Shown here in pieces: positions 26,551-42,650 of a stretch of DNA of 64,000 nt. Within the stretch, counting starts at the first letter, position 1. Each line of letters opens with the position of its first letter. The notes below the pieces were generated by a model. That model worked only from the letters and a program-made list of their open reading frames with translations, did not search any database and was not told the origin of the DNA. Made by a program: the position numbers and the translations under genes. The stretch comes from Paralichthys olivaceus. Taxonomy: Eukaryota > Chordata > Actinopteri > Pleuronectiformes > Paralichthyidae. The DNA is taken from the NCBI RefSeq assembly GCF_024713975.1, contig NC_091096.1, positions 17,704,458-17,768,457 of the forward strand. The letters run 5' to 3'.

Positions 26551-29290
26551 ATCAGCCGGAGAGGTCACGTGGATAAACGGTGCGTGCGGAAACTCACGTT
26601 TTCCCCTGCAAGACCCCGGATGAAGAAAATGCTCTTTCTTCTTCTTCTAAAAACAACAAAAACAAAACAATAATAATAACAACAAATTATAGTATAGTCA
26701 TTATAGTTATTTAGATTTTTTATGTCAATGCACAATTTGTGTTTGATGAATTACACTTAACACACATAGTGGGAGAATGTAATTTGCATAAAAACTTCAG
26801 TTAAATTGTATTGAGGTTTCCACAGAAAACACAAACCTCATCATATTTCATGGCATTGTAATGAAAACATCAACTTTGTGATCATGACAGACTCATATCA
26901 AACATATAAAAAGTAATAAAGTGTAGGAATACATATAAACAATATACAATGGTGTTTTATATATATATATATATACATGCTGAGAAACATGTCTATTAAT
27001 ATTAGCATTAATCTGTTGAAGCTTTGATAAATCAGCAGAGAAACTGCCACTCAGAACTCAGTACATTCAAAACAAATGAGTACGTTACTTTTCTGTTTTG
27101 CGTATTTTTATATGCAGTTTAAATGAAAATGAATACAGTACAACAATAATATGCATCATGTCTTATATGTGCAAAGTGTTTCTTGCAGGCTGAGAATCTA
27201 TTTAGAGCTGAGCTGCAACACTTGGGAGTAGAGAAGAAGAAGAACGCAAGAACATTGCATTAAACATTTTTAGAAGATAGGAATTTCTACGATCTAGTTG
27301 CATCAACTTTGAAACCTCTCTCGTAGATATCTTTTTGGGTCTATTGGGTTTTTCAAAATATAAGTCCACAAATATCTTATTTTTGCAGCCATAATAAACA
27401 AATGGAAAACTACACTAATCTAATCTGAAAATTAATTTAACAGCAACATCTACGCCAACATGGAAGATGTGTTGTTAGGACCCCGTGGATGGATATGACA
27501 CAATGGGCTCTGCAGCCCTGGGACCTCTCCTGCAAAAGAGAAAGACGACCAGAGTGTACAAGAAACAACAAACCTCAACTGACATGTCTCTATGTTGATC
27601 CTTTGACCTTTTCTTTGGTCATTTTTCTTCTCTTTCTGGTCATGTTATGTTTGTTTTGTTTGTTTTTGTGTCTCAGTTTAGTGTTTGGCTGTAGTTTGTG
27701 GTTGTTTAGCTCATGTGACCTGTCGGGCCCCTGGCTCCGTGCCTGGTAAGCTCAGTCAGTAATCTGTCCAAGGCAATCCAGTTCATATCACAACATCAGA
27801 ATAATACACTGTCACAGCTGTGGCCTGACACCACATTTGATTTAGACGTTATATAATCATTAATGAGTGACGTGACTTTTGAAAGTCAAGTTACTCTGTA
27901 AGTTCTCTGAGGTTTGTAAGTGTATATCCACAACAAAAAGCAGTCATTTATAAATTCCTCATGTTGTGAGCATCAAGTCCACATTAAGATACGTGTGGAG
28001 TTTATCATAGTTCAAATAGGTCAAACAACCACTCCACCAACATGCTGGTGTCCTGTTGATAAACCCTCACCCTTGGCGTTGGTCTGGGATGGTCTGTGAT
28101 TAATCAAGCCAAACAATTTGATTTGAAAAATGAAAAATTCCGCATTGTGCATGTGTCACTCAAACTCAGTAGATATTGTCCTTCTGGATGTTATCTGTAG
28201 TTTACATAAATTGAGCATGAATCTCTAAACACACACAGGCAGCTCTTCCCTTTAACAAAATGGCTGTTCCTACCCCTGGAGCTCAGGGGGTGATTTGGAC
28301 AGAGGCAGGCTGTCATAGCATGACTAATGATGGATGATTGCAGTTTAATTACACTCCGAGGGTATCACTTATCTGTGGCTGGCTGGATATGAATCAAGCT
28401 TTTCAATACCACACATGGTCGGTGGAATTATGGCAATATACTGCGTCTTTGTAATTTTTCAATTCGATTTTTTGTATGTGTTAGTGAAGGACTGTACTCT
28501 CACTATCCCTTTATCCCTTAGTTTTTTGTCTTTATTCTTTGTCCATTGTTTTAGCAGCAGATTATGGCCATTAATCTGGGGAGGGTCTCATTTTAATCTA
28601 AATCCTAAATGGAGATGAAAGGCGGACGGAGGTTGAACCAGTACAAAAACATCCCTCTGAAAATTAATGCCAGTGGAAATCTGCTTACTTTGGACTTACA
28701 TCCCCCCGCCTCCGTATGGGCTGGGGGGGGGATTGCCTGTGGAGTCGGTCCATATGGCAGAACAGTTGGCACATGTATATGTTTGTAGGTCTTCATGGTG
28801 CTCCATGTAATTTGCTGGGACATCATTAACAGCGTCCTCTCAGTAGAGGGTGTTTTCTTTTTTGTCTCTCACACCCTGAGTGGCTGCCTCCTTATGTGAG
28901 GGGTGACATGTATGCGCACAGCTAAATGTGCAGTTAGAGTGTGTGTGTGGATTTGGTGCCTCGGGCGGACCACTGGAGAGTGATGAGCTGTGTGTGACTG
29001 CATGACAGGATGCTGACGAGGTTGACTGAGTTTCAGTGTATGGTCACACGCCAGTTGGAAGATCCCACCCACTCACTCACTCACTCATCTTTCTCTCTTC
29101 CCTCTCTTTTATAGGTTTTAATCCATCCTCTGTGGCTGCACAGGAGTTGAGTAAACATCCTGCAGAGCCCAGAGCAAAAATGAGATTTTATTTTTTTGGA
29201 GTAGGAGGAGGAGGAGGAAGAGGAGGGGGGAGTTGAGAGGGTTTGGTGACACTGAGGGTGAGACAGAGAAAGAGAGAGAGCTAGAGAGAG
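26551..29290. other. intergenic between polr3d and phyhip
   Basis: polr3d and phyhip are divergent with about 2.8 kb between their first exons. I see no exon. There is a (TA)n run near 26958-26975 and, at 29070-29090, a short CACT run. Regulatory elements for phyhip are likely here but cannot be named from sequence. Confidence 0.5.
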
Positions 29291-29292
29291 GT
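29195..29292. repeat. purine-rich GGA/GA low-complexity tract
   Basis: GGA and GAGA repeats run through this stretch, which lies just upstream of or within the probable first exon of phyhip. Polypurine tracts of this sort are frequent near TATA-less promoters, but a regulatory role here is only a guess. Confidence 0.7.
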
Positions 29293-29299
29293 GCCTGTG

Positions 29300-29443
29300 T
29301 GTTTGTTTCACCTCCTAATCAGTTTTCCTGGGGGATCTATCATCGACTGCAGCAGAGGAGAAGGCAGTGCAGAAGAATAAGAAGATAGAACAATTCAGCC
29401 CCGGTGAAAATCTGCTCCCATCAGGAATTTGAGCCTCATACAA
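29300..29443 (+). promoter_or_regulatory. probable phyhip 5'UTR exon
   Basis: A consensus donor (CATACAA|GTAAGAG) at 29443/29444 ends a stretch without a long reading frame. It would join to the acceptor at 31388 ten bases before the phyhip start codon. The 5' limit cannot be set from sequence. Confidence 0.45.
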
Positions 29444-31397
29444 GTAAGAGATTCCTTTTGAGTCAGTCTTTCTATTGATGGTTGTAGAGCTCACAAGTTA
29501 TGGATTCAAAAAAAATAACGGAGCATTTCATTTGTGCTCTTATCAAGTCATTTTGATATGAAGTCAGATAAATACAGTAATTCTTTTTGAATGTATGAAA
29601 CAACTATATTACATCCCTCCAATGCCATTTCACTTATTAGATCTGTCATACAGCATCACTGACATGTAATTAGATTTAGTGCTCGTTTTCCCAAAATGTT
29701 AATGCTTGGTAGAATTGCGCAAGAGGGCTGAAACTGTATTAGTCACACAAAATGTCTTTTTAACAGCCTGCAGGAACTTCACACAGTACAGAGTGAATGA
29801 ACATTTAATCCTCTATAGTAAAATTGTGCCTTATCCTCCTCTCTCATGCAGCCATCTACATGTGTTTTAACATATTCACCTTGCAAACCAGAGTTGCTGT
29901 CTGTGCCCTGCTTCATATGCATGAGCGCAGCATCTTCTTTCATGTTGCTGCCTCACAGAGATAGCAACATCTCTCTGTGTGTTATGTATTTCAGCCGGTG
30001 GAAGAATTGTAACTGAGCACTACTCAATATTTGATTCATTATGATTTCTAATGTGGGTCCCTCTTTATTTGGAGCAACTGTCTGTCAAAGCAAGTGTAGT
30101 AACAGAGATAATTCTGTCCATTTACATACAGAAATGAGGACTCAATGCATGCAACACATGTAATCGATCCAAAAGTGGAACGCACAGATAGACATGGGGG
30201 CTTTGGTGACTTGTCCTGAGAGAATCTCCTCCTGCCCCAGTTTCCATCTCTGAAAAGACACTGTGCTAAAAAACTGAGAACAGCAGCTGGAAAATGGACG
30301 CGTGGAAACACACGTGCTTGACGCAACGGCTCTCTCCCCTGGCCCCTGTGCAAACGAGCTACCGCACAAATTTCACAGTTCACAGGCTTTAATGAGCTGC
30401 TGCAGCCTGTCCATCATACTGACTGGAGAGCACCTTACAGCAGACCTATAGCAGTCAGACAGTGACACGACACCAGGCATCTGCAGGATGTTAAGATCGT
30501 TTGTACTAAATTGCTCGAAGGTTATTTGGGGCACATCTGTGATTTCACAATTGCTCAGAGTTAGAGTAGTTTTAATGAGGAAGAAACATGCTGCTTTTGT
30601 GCTGAAATGCTACAGTGCAGAGAAATAAAGCAGATAATTCTTTAAACTACGATATCACTGAGGAAACTATAGGAGATTATCGCAATAACAAATCCAAAGA
30701 TGGATGAAAATTACATGCAAACAGTGGAAGAATGGACATGCACTGATTCTCAGGGTAAAAGAAGAGGACCATTGTGCACACACTGCAGAGACTCACCATC
30801 AGTTTACAAGAGGGAAGGTGACAGCTAATCAAACACAAATGCAGCCTGACCCAGCCCGGTACTATGGCCTGTGTGCAGCAGCCTGGATCGAATAGCTCTT
30901 GGGCAGCTAAAGAAATATGACCATACATCACCTGCTGCTGATTCCTACTTAAACCTCCCCCATTTCTGCCCAAAAGCTGTTTGAAGATTTCCCTCGAGCT
31001 GCAAGGAGCTCGCTTGCTCAGCGGTTTAAATTAAAGGTGTCCACTTCAGCAAGGGGTGTTTTAAAAAGTTACCTTAAGTTCAAATTGCTGCTGACAGGTG
31101 CAACAGTGACCCCTTCCTTGAGAAGCGCAGGAGGAGATTGAGGTTGTGGTTGCCGGGAGACTGCTGTAGGTGGGTTATGAAATGCACAGGGAAGGCAGAA
31201 GCCAGTCACTCGGCTGGGAGCACATCGAGTTGTGTAATGCTAAATGTCAGTTAAGGGCAAGGAAAGAGGGGAGGGGGAGTGAAAAGAGCAGGAAGGTGAA
31301 TAAAAAGCAGGGACAGATGTTACCAGATGTTGTCTCCATCACTGGTATTACAGTCCCAGTCGTCTAACTTGCCCTCTTTTATCTCTAGGTGACAGAA

Positions 31398-34664
<3,267 letters not shown>

Positions 34665-35952
34665 GCAGGATTTGAGAAAGAGCTGGGAGTGTGTGAGCCT
34701 ACATTGCTGAAAGACAGAGTTTTGCACAGGACGAAATGGCCGAGTTCATTGTGTGTAGGTTAGAAAACAGAGGAAACAGCCCACCTCTCGGGGTGTGTGC
34801 ATGCTGCTTTCCTTCTTCCCACCTACCTGGACTAGAATAGTGAGTATTAGACTTACAGTTTGTATCACAGGAATTTATCATGATCACAAATGGAAACAGA
34901 AAAAAGTCCACCTGTGACTGCTGAACAAAACATAACTGAAAACATAACAGGCTTCAGAATAATGGAGACCATCTGTGATCCTTGTTTGTTGAAAGTCATC
35001 TCTCCTCCCTGGTGTTTTTATGGCATTTCCTACATTTCTTTCCTCAAAATGTGTTTGATTTTATTTTTCATTTTATGCTGGAAGACTTGTTTCATTTATT
35101 TTCAATTATTTCTGTTTGATACAGCCCACAAGTTCAAATGCACAAGTGTGTGCCCCATTTATAAGAAAGTGGCTTTAAACAGAGATCATAAAAAACATTT
35201 GACTACTGCTGCTTCTTGTGATGCTCAGTGAAGTCATTGCCAGACATTTTTTGTCTTTTAAAAAGCCTTATTGTCAAATAGCTCAACATTAACTACTTGA
35301 ATCCTTCCATAAAAGCTAATCGAAGAATTAAAAAAGACAACTTAATTGTGCTCCTGCCCTACAATTAGCTGGCAACCTGTCAAGGGTGTACCCCGCCTCT
35401 TCGCCAACGTTTTAAACAACAAACTAAAATTGGAGTGTAATGTCTAAATGTTGCAGTGTCACAGTGAAAGTTCATTTTGTTGTGGTTTTAAACACCATAG
35501 AAAAAGGTAATGGTGACGATGGTAAAGCAGAGTTTCCTGCCATCGTCTCTGATGATCAGCCTCAGTTCTATAAACAGGACCAAACTAAGATTAGCTTCTC
35601 TCATGTTTCTGTTTGTCTGTCCACAGTAATCTTTGACCTATGTGGCAATCCCAACATCCCAAAAATGTGAAAGGGATCCCCTCCCTCGTGCACATGGGCT
35701 GATGAGTGGCCAACATGTAGCAAACGACAATAGAGTGCCCGAAGAACAAGGTCACCTATTTGTGGATGAAATGTGAGAGAGAGCCGGGAAAGAAAATTGA
35801 GTGACACAAAAGTGAGACGTTTTTTTAAGTTTATGAAAATATAAGTTTCAATTCAGAGTGATGCAAAATATAATAAAAACTATCCACCTCATTTTGATCC
35901 AGCACAGATGTATGTATGATAAAAACAAGGATCCTTTTCTATGTTCAGTTAG
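34665..35952. other. 3' ends of phyhip (plus) and the PPP1R3C-like gene (minus)
   Basis: The two stop codons face each other across 1.29 kb. The phyhip poly(A) candidate at 35873-35878 lies only 75 bp from the opposing stop codon. The nearest clear minus-strand AATAAA equivalent is around 35095, so the two 3'UTRs may overlap. No other feature is recognised. Confidence 0.5.
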
Positions 35953-37046
35953 TCATGCCCTTTCACTTACACTCTTCCCACAACAGAGATGTGAGCTCAC
36001 ACACACTGCAATGCTGTAATTCTGTCCATCGTTATTGTCCCAAAAAGGTTTGCTCTGCCCTCCAGGTAAATAATGTAAACAGAACTCTATCTTCCTTTTG
36101 GCATCCAGCACTTTAGGAATGGCAATGTCAAATTCAAAAATGTCCGTCTGTGGTCCTCCGAATCGTTTCTGCACGTATGTACAGGACATGTCTTTGTAGC
36201 TCTGCCAGGAGTCAAAGGTGATGCGCACACGCACGTCCTTCTGGAAGCTGAGGTTCCTGACTCGAACGGTACCTTGGAGGGCTTGTTCTGTCACGCTGCA
36301 GTTGTCCAGGGTAACCATGCTCTCTGCTAGCTTGGCGCGGAAGGCCTGGAAATCTGCAGAGGGTTGTGGGAAGTCTAGCTTGAGCCGTGTTCCTGGGCAG
36401 CACGTGCTGACGGTGCAGCTATAGCTGTTCGCTGTCATGCTTCCCATGTCCGGCAGTGACGGCAGTAGGTTGAGGTCGGACTGCTCCTCTTCATCGGAAA
36501 ACTCACGCACCGCCGTCAGGGACAATCCTCTTGAGTCAGCGAAAATCACATGTTTATTCTTAATTGGGATCAAAAAATCATCGTCCAAGTCGTCGTCCAG
36601 GAAGGACCAGAGGGGGTGTGCTGGGTTAGCTTGACTCAGGATGTCAGAGGGCAGCTGATCTGACACCTGGGCACGGAGGCACGGCCGCTGAGGTTTAAGG
36701 ATGGGAACCCAAACGTGAGGACACAGTTGTTTACGCTGGTTCAAGCACAGCCTGACGGCGATCTCCACAAGTCCGGCTGACTGGGCCATTGACCCAAAGC
36801 CAACCACTGGCAGGACACTTGCAAAGGACAAAAACACTGGTTTCAATAAAGACTGTAGCCCTGCAAGTGTGATTAAGCTTCTGTAACTGTGCTGTTAAAT
36901 TTATTGCAGAATTTTGATAATGATTACAAGCCACCCTTACTCAAACAAATTGAAAAAATGATGCAAGATAATACAGCTGGCACACTGATGGCTTACTTTG
37001 TATCCGAGATCTCCATGCTGGTGGTGTGAGGCTGAATTACGGACAT
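35953..37046 (-). CDS. protein phosphatase 1 glycogen-targeting subunit, PPP1R3C-like
   Basis: Members of this family tether PP1 to glycogen so that glycogen synthase is activated. Two coding exons, 36997-37046 and 35953-36817, join to 304 aa (human PPP1R3C 317). Visible parts: GLVEIAVRLCLNQ near residues 31-43 (PPP1R3C has VDVAMRLCLA); an acidic patch DDDLDDD; the PP1-docking motif K105-HVIF-109, fitting [KR]-x-V-x-F; then ADSRGLSLTAVREFSD, very close to PPP1R3C ADSKGLSLTAIHVFSD. The CBM21 glycogen-binding domain covers about 168-290, with LDFPQPSADF, ITFDSWQSYKD and FWDNNDGQNY. The match to PPP1R3C is closer than to PPP1R3B. It may be one of the extra teleost 3C paralogues, so no exact symbol is given. 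The first 16 codons are separated by a 179-bp intron. Confidence 0.88.
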
Positions 37047-37279
37047 ATTATCCTCAATGTTTGTGTGGTATTCTAGCGTGGTGGCAATTTCTGTGAATCG
37101 AGCACAAAGTCAAACACTTGTCTTTCTGTAAGTTTAGTTCAGCATCTGCAGTTAGACTCACTGTACAATCACCGGAATGACATGTACAATGAAAACACCA
37201 GAAAACAGATCAACAGTATATTAACTAATCAAAATCCCTGTTGTGACACATTGAAACAGTCTCACTTAACTGAAACTTA

Positions 37280-37360
37280 CTTACACACGAGCAGCAGGTG
37301 GTCGTCTGTCCTCTCACTCATCCCCACAGGAGAGTCTGGCACAGTGTCCTATATACACTA
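37280..37360 (-). promoter_or_regulatory. TATA-type promoter and 5'UTR exon of PPP1R3C-like gene
   Basis: On the minus strand a TATATA box lies at 37350-37355. About 30 bp downstream begins a short stretch ending in a strong donor (CGTGT|GTAAGTAAG) at 37285, which would join an acceptor (GATTCACAG) near 37094 upstream of the start codon. A short upstream ATG at 37321 would read 12 codons and then hit a stop formed across the splice junction. Confidence 0.5.
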
Positions 37361-38089
37361 CCTCACTTATGTCATGTTGCTGGCTCCTCCCCTTCACTCC
37401 CCTGACCAATCAGCTGAACGTAGAGGTTTTGTGCTCATCCTGTTTCAGCTCAGCATGTTGTGATTTTAATGATTTTAGCTCATGCACAGCAGCAGTCCTT
37501 GTTTTTAAGATTTTTGTTTGTGAAGATTTACGTGAACTTTTTGGACAGTCACCTCAGATGTGTCATCCACTGCGATAAAACCACATATAGGTGTACTGTA
37601 TCGAGCATGTCGTCTACATGTAATTCTACCCTGTGGAAACTATCCTAGTCATTCTGGGCTCTATTCTCAGACATGTCAATAGACACAGATCCAAGTTCTC
37701 TGCTGGTTGGCTTGTGTCCTGAAGGGATCGCTGACCCGCAATCCATAAACATGTGTGACGCATAAGGAAGAGCCGGATTACAAATGAGCCTCAGCATGCC
37801 AGTCAGCTAACGGAGGAAGCTATTCAAGAATCCAGCCAAGTACGTGCACACATATCAAGTAACGTGAAACGCACTTTATATTTGCAAAGATGTATTAGGA
37901 CACCAAATTCAAGGACATTTTAATGATTTAAACCTAAGACTTTGTATGAAAGAGGTTATTTGTCAAGATTTGACCTTCTACCATTACACAAAGACAACTA
38001 GAGATGTTAAAGAGGTTGAATAATGAAGTTGGTTGCTGTGCTGGATAAATAATAAAATGAAAAACTCATATCCATTCAATGATATTTTT
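37361..38089. other. intergenic between PPP1R3C-like gene and gins4
   Basis: I see no gene, repeat or RNA here. It separates the promoter of the minus-strand PPP1R3C-like gene from the 3' end of gins4, also on the minus strand. Confidence 0.5.
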
Positions 38090-39052
38090 AAGGTTTTATT
38101 CTTTTAAATCTACATCTTTAACCATTTTCAAGGTCAATGTGAACAGTGCTTTCAATTCCCAGCATTTTAATACAAATGTGCTCTAAATACCTTGTCTCTG
38201 AACAACAGAGTAATAAGATTTGATATTAGCTAGATCTGCAAATCAAGATGATGACTGACGCTGTTCAGTTCACTGCAGGCAAAAAATAGGCACAGACTGC
38301 TCCCTCTGAATTCCTTACATAACAAAGCTATTAAAACAATCTCAGAGAAGACAATGTTCCACACATCCTCTCAGGGAGAGACTACAGAGACACAATCTAA
38401 AGATTCTTCAATGTTATGAAGCAGAGCGGCGCTGAAAAGCAGATAAAATTGGATCCGGTAGTCAAGGTAAAGAGATGCACAGTTAGGAAAGGAACACAAT
38501 TATTTATAATGATAGTTTACACAAGTGTGAATATCAGCTCAATGGAAATAATCTTTCAAATATACACGCAAATTAATATCTGCACCAGGAAGTGACAGGC
38601 AATGTGATGCCAAGATGAAATTTCACCTTCAAGTCATTTGATGTGTCCTGATATTGAGCAACAAAGGAAAAAGTCCAATCATGCAAATCATCTGCATGTA
38701 GAATAAAAGGAATGATGACGTAGCAGATTTGATAGAGTCTTTACAGGTCTCATAAACCCCAATACACCAAAATGCATTATACTGTGGGAATCTAACTGAA
38801 CTTATGTTATGTCATGATTTTAAAAAAAGTCCATGAATAACACCACAGCACTGCAAAAGCTGGTTTGGTGAACTGGGTTCTTTCCCAGCCTTCACTTCTC
38901 ATTAGTGGTGATCTTATATTTAGGGAATATTTTCCACTGGGTTACATCTCCTGAAGCCATGGTGCCACTACTTGGGTGTTTTCAAGGACGTGTTTGCTGA
39001 TGTGATCTCTGCAGGTTCACGATCACCTGGAGCCATCCACACCAACACAGAC
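38090..39052 (-). other. probable terminal 3'UTR exon of gins4
   Basis: An acceptor with a good pyrimidine tract (TTTTTTGTTCCAG) ends at 39053 on the minus strand. A consensus donor (GTGAAG|GTAAGTAAT) lies at 40020, only a few bases after the gins4 stop. Together they predict a 967-bp intron inside the 3'UTR. A minus-strand AATAAA at about 38095 is the likely poly(A) signal. No reading frame of note occurs in the exon. Confidence 0.5.
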
Positions 39053-40027
39053 CTGGAACAAAAAATCTCTGTGTGATGGTTGGATTTCATTGTAAACTGC
39101 GGTTTAGTTAAAAGTACAGTCTATACTTATCTTCTTATTTTTGGCAATTAATTGAATTTATGTATGTATTTGTACATCTCAGACTGTTTAACAGATTTAT
39201 CCTTTTTTGTGTTTTATTTATCTATTCAATGATTTACTTTCTCAGAATTGTTTTCACATATATTTTTTATCTTTATCACATCTCTTTTAGCATTTTATCA
39301 TTTTATCAGCCTTTGTTGTTTTTCTCATTTCAAATGAGATTTACAAAAACATTTCCTCGGTTCTTGTTAATATTGTCTTGCTCTGTGCATTTAAAACTGG
39401 TCACTACAGTAAACGATGAAGTAACTACATCAACTTAAATATCCCCTTTGCTCACACTAAAATGAAGGGTAAACACACATTTTAAGTGAAATGAGCTGCA
39501 ATCTGTCCCACAACTGCAGTCTTACATTCCTCTTAGAGATTTTATATCTTTGTTATCTGGTGGTTTTCATGTTTCTTGTAATTGTTATAACTAAGTTCTT
39601 GTTGTGCTACTTTTATTGATCAACTGTTTGTTGTGTTGAATTTATTTGCTGATTGTAATTGTCTCTTATTCCCAGGTCTCTCTTGAAAAAGAGGGTATAT
39701 GATTATTGTGTAAAGCACTGTGTTATATTGTCTGTATGAAAAGCACTACATAAATAAAGTCTGACTGCTAAGTTATGTGAAATGACAAGTCTGACATACT
39801 GTAAACATTCTTAAAAAAAGGTTCTTTCATACTCTGTTGCCAAGAGACAATGAACGCTGCAAAAACAAGTGAGAGCTAAAAATACATCCAGATGTCACAG
39901 CAAAGCAGTAGCTTATGTAAGATCTGCAGAAATGAATTAGCAGATGTCTGTACAAGAGGGTGTGAGGGCTGTGTTGAGATAATGAGAGAGAATACACAGT
40001 AACACTTGCCATTACTTACCTTCACAT

Positions 40028-42650
40028 TCAAATCAACTGCACAGCTCCACTCGAAACTAGTGGTGCTATAGTTCGATACCGCATCAGGTGCTGAGAGCCT
40101 TCTTCAAGATCCACGACATACTCTCTAATAGAGGAGATGCAGCAGAGACAATATCAGTTGTTTTAGTATCTATGCACAAGCATTGTACTGCACTGAATGT
40201 GAAAGGGTAACACTGCCACCTACTGAAATTTCAAAACAGTGACAAGGACTGAAGTGACTAAAGTACCTCTGATCGTCTGTTTCAGGCTCGACCATGATGT
40301 TCTCCTGTCTCTCTTTCACCCGCAGAAACACAAAGGAGTCCAAGCAGGGCTGAGGCACTGGGGTTACATAAGAATACATGGGACTGAATGTCACAGTGAA
40401 AATATCAAAGCATATGCCACCATCTGTCAGTGTATGCATATAGCATTTAGGTATTAGGTATTATTTAGGAACAAATAGTGATAGATCAGTAAAATGTGTT
40501 CAAACTAAGGGTGATTTTTACCTGCTTTGATCATATCCACTGTCTGTAAGTTGGGGGGCATGCGCTTCAGTGCTACAGCCTTCAGATAGGTTTCTGTGTT
40601 TGCATAATACCTGTATGACAGATAAGAGTTTTAAATCTCAGGTTACATCACATGCAGTTTTGAATGTTCATTTAAAAAAAAAAGAAACTATCTACATCCT
40701 GACAATCTTTTTAGCTCCATATCATAAATAATCTCCATACAAACACACAGATCACATGACCATTAAAATACACTGGTCCTGCATATTTTGGTGTAGACAG
40801 GAAGCAGATTGTTGCTTAGTTGCTGAAAATAATATGAATGAGAAACATTGTTTATTTTTCTAGGACAGTGTTAGCATCATTTTGTAGCCTGATGACTGAT
40901 ATGATCCAATCCAGCGAATGTGTGTCATCATTTCCAAACATCTCAGTTCCTGCCCATCATGACTAAAATGCAGAACCAGCATTTTAAAGTAAAACTGGGC
41001 CAGCAGCTTTTCCAAATGTCTCTGTTTCCTCTGAGTAACAGGAATGGCAGGTGTAAGTAGCGCACTGGTGCATTTTAAAGCATGTGGTAATGTGGATGAA
41101 GCCAGAGGTAACAGCAGAAACTTACACAAACAGCTCTGACATTGTTCTGCTATACTCACTCTTTGGCAAAGGCAAACTCTTCGGGCGAAAGCAAAGAGGG
41201 ATCTCCCTCGCCTCGAGACTTTTCTCTCTCCAGGACATGAGGGAAAAACTTCTCAATCTTGACATGAGAAAGCATAGGAAAAAAATCCTGTCAACAAGCA
41301 CTGAGGGAGATGAGTTTAATTTTGCTCGCTGTATTGTTGATGTGACCGACCTTCTGCAGACGAGAGCGCAGGTAGCTGCTCAGAACGAAGCGGATTCTAT
41401 CTATCTCCATGCGATGGATACTGGCCTTCGCGTCCCCTTTCTTCACCCGCTGCAAGTTGGCTTCCTATTGACATGGAGATCATCACAACACTGTCTATTT
41501 TATTCATGATGACTTCCAATGAACAGATAAGCAAAAACAATCACTTGTTAAATGATTTGATTATTATTATTAATAATAATTAATAAAGAAGTAATTCCGA
41601 CTTCGGTCTCCACGGCTGGATCTGTACAATTAATAGCAATAGTAGTCAGTAAACTAAAATGATTTAAGAGAAGAGGAGAAATATGAGAGCAGACGTTTCA
41701 CAGTTGCAGAGTGAGTGTGAGAAGAGGAACTGAAATTGGAAATGTGAGCAAAAGCTGGGTATATCTGAGAGACGCGCAGGGCTTTGAGGGCAAGTGTTAC
41801 AGACTGTGAAGGTGAGATCAATAAGTCAAACTGAAAGACCGCACGCTGAAATAAAGATATGAAAAAGAAAACAAATCAGATCTGACTGTGTCCTTCCCTG
41901 GCCCTGATCCCTCTATCAGGTTAGTGCAGACTGATTTTACTACTCCTACGAAATACAGCTGACAAACGAACAGACAGAACTGAAAATAAAGTGGAATGTG
42001 ACTAAGTTCATTATATCCAGGGATGCACTGTGCCTAAGATACATATTGAAGTAGATCATCAAAGTACTTTAATTTCAGTAAGTACAGCGTCCACAACATA
42101 CATATTTTAAACATATCATTTGTCTGAGTACATCAATCTCCGGTGTGTATACTTGTGGAAAGTTTACAACACAGCAGCTCTTTCAAATCATGTTTACAAT
42201 GTAGTATTAATACTTTTATTGACTGAAAGGAAGTGAATACTTTGTCCACCACTGCAGCTTCGTCTGCTGTGATGTCGGTGTCGTTAGATGGAGCTGTGGT
42301 CCACACTGTGTCTACACGTAGGACGAGAGTTTGTGAACATACAGAGACGATCAGAAGCTCCAGTTACCATGTGAGTGAGCTGCTCCATCACACACTCCAC
42401 CACCTCCGACCGGTTCTCCAGCAGCTCCGGGGAGAACTTCTCATTCAGCCAGGCCTGCGACAAGTTGAGACGGGAGCATGAGAGAGTGAGGAGACGGTGG
42501 ACACGCTAACCGGAGACAGGAGAGTGTGTCTGCGGCTCCACCATGTTCACATCAGCTCACCTCCTCCAGTTTGGCGATCAGCTCCGCCGGGGTCATCACA
42601 TCCTCCTGACCGTCGTCGTGGCTGCCGTCGTCTGACAGAGCGTCCGACAT
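40028..42650 (-). CDS. gins4: GINS complex subunit 4 (SLD5)
   Basis: SLD5 is one of the four GINS subunits; GINS with CDC45 and MCM2-7 forms the replicative CMG helicase in the nucleus. Seven coding exons: 42561-42650, 42368-42454, 41351-41464, 41160-41257, 40522-40610, 40267-40357, 40028-40124, joining to 221 aa (human 223). Conserved blocks are MTPAELIAKLEEAWLNEKF, PELLENRSEVVECVMEQL, SIHRMEIDRIRFVLSSYLR, KIEKFFPHVLEREK, LSPEEFAFAKEYYANTE, DSFVFLRVKERQENIMVEPE and the C-terminal TIAPLVSSGAVQLI. Start ATG is unambiguous. In human GINS4 lies near GPAT4; here they are about 18 kb apart on the same strand with polr3d, phyhip and the PPP1R3C-like gene between them. The transcript appears to have an intron after the stop codon. 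Confidence 0.97.

Noticed and set aside
26423-26700. A microRNA next to the polr3d promoter, as mir-320a is in mammals
   Set aside because: No hairpin with a matching mature sequence was seen; the mammalian arrangement need not exist in fish.
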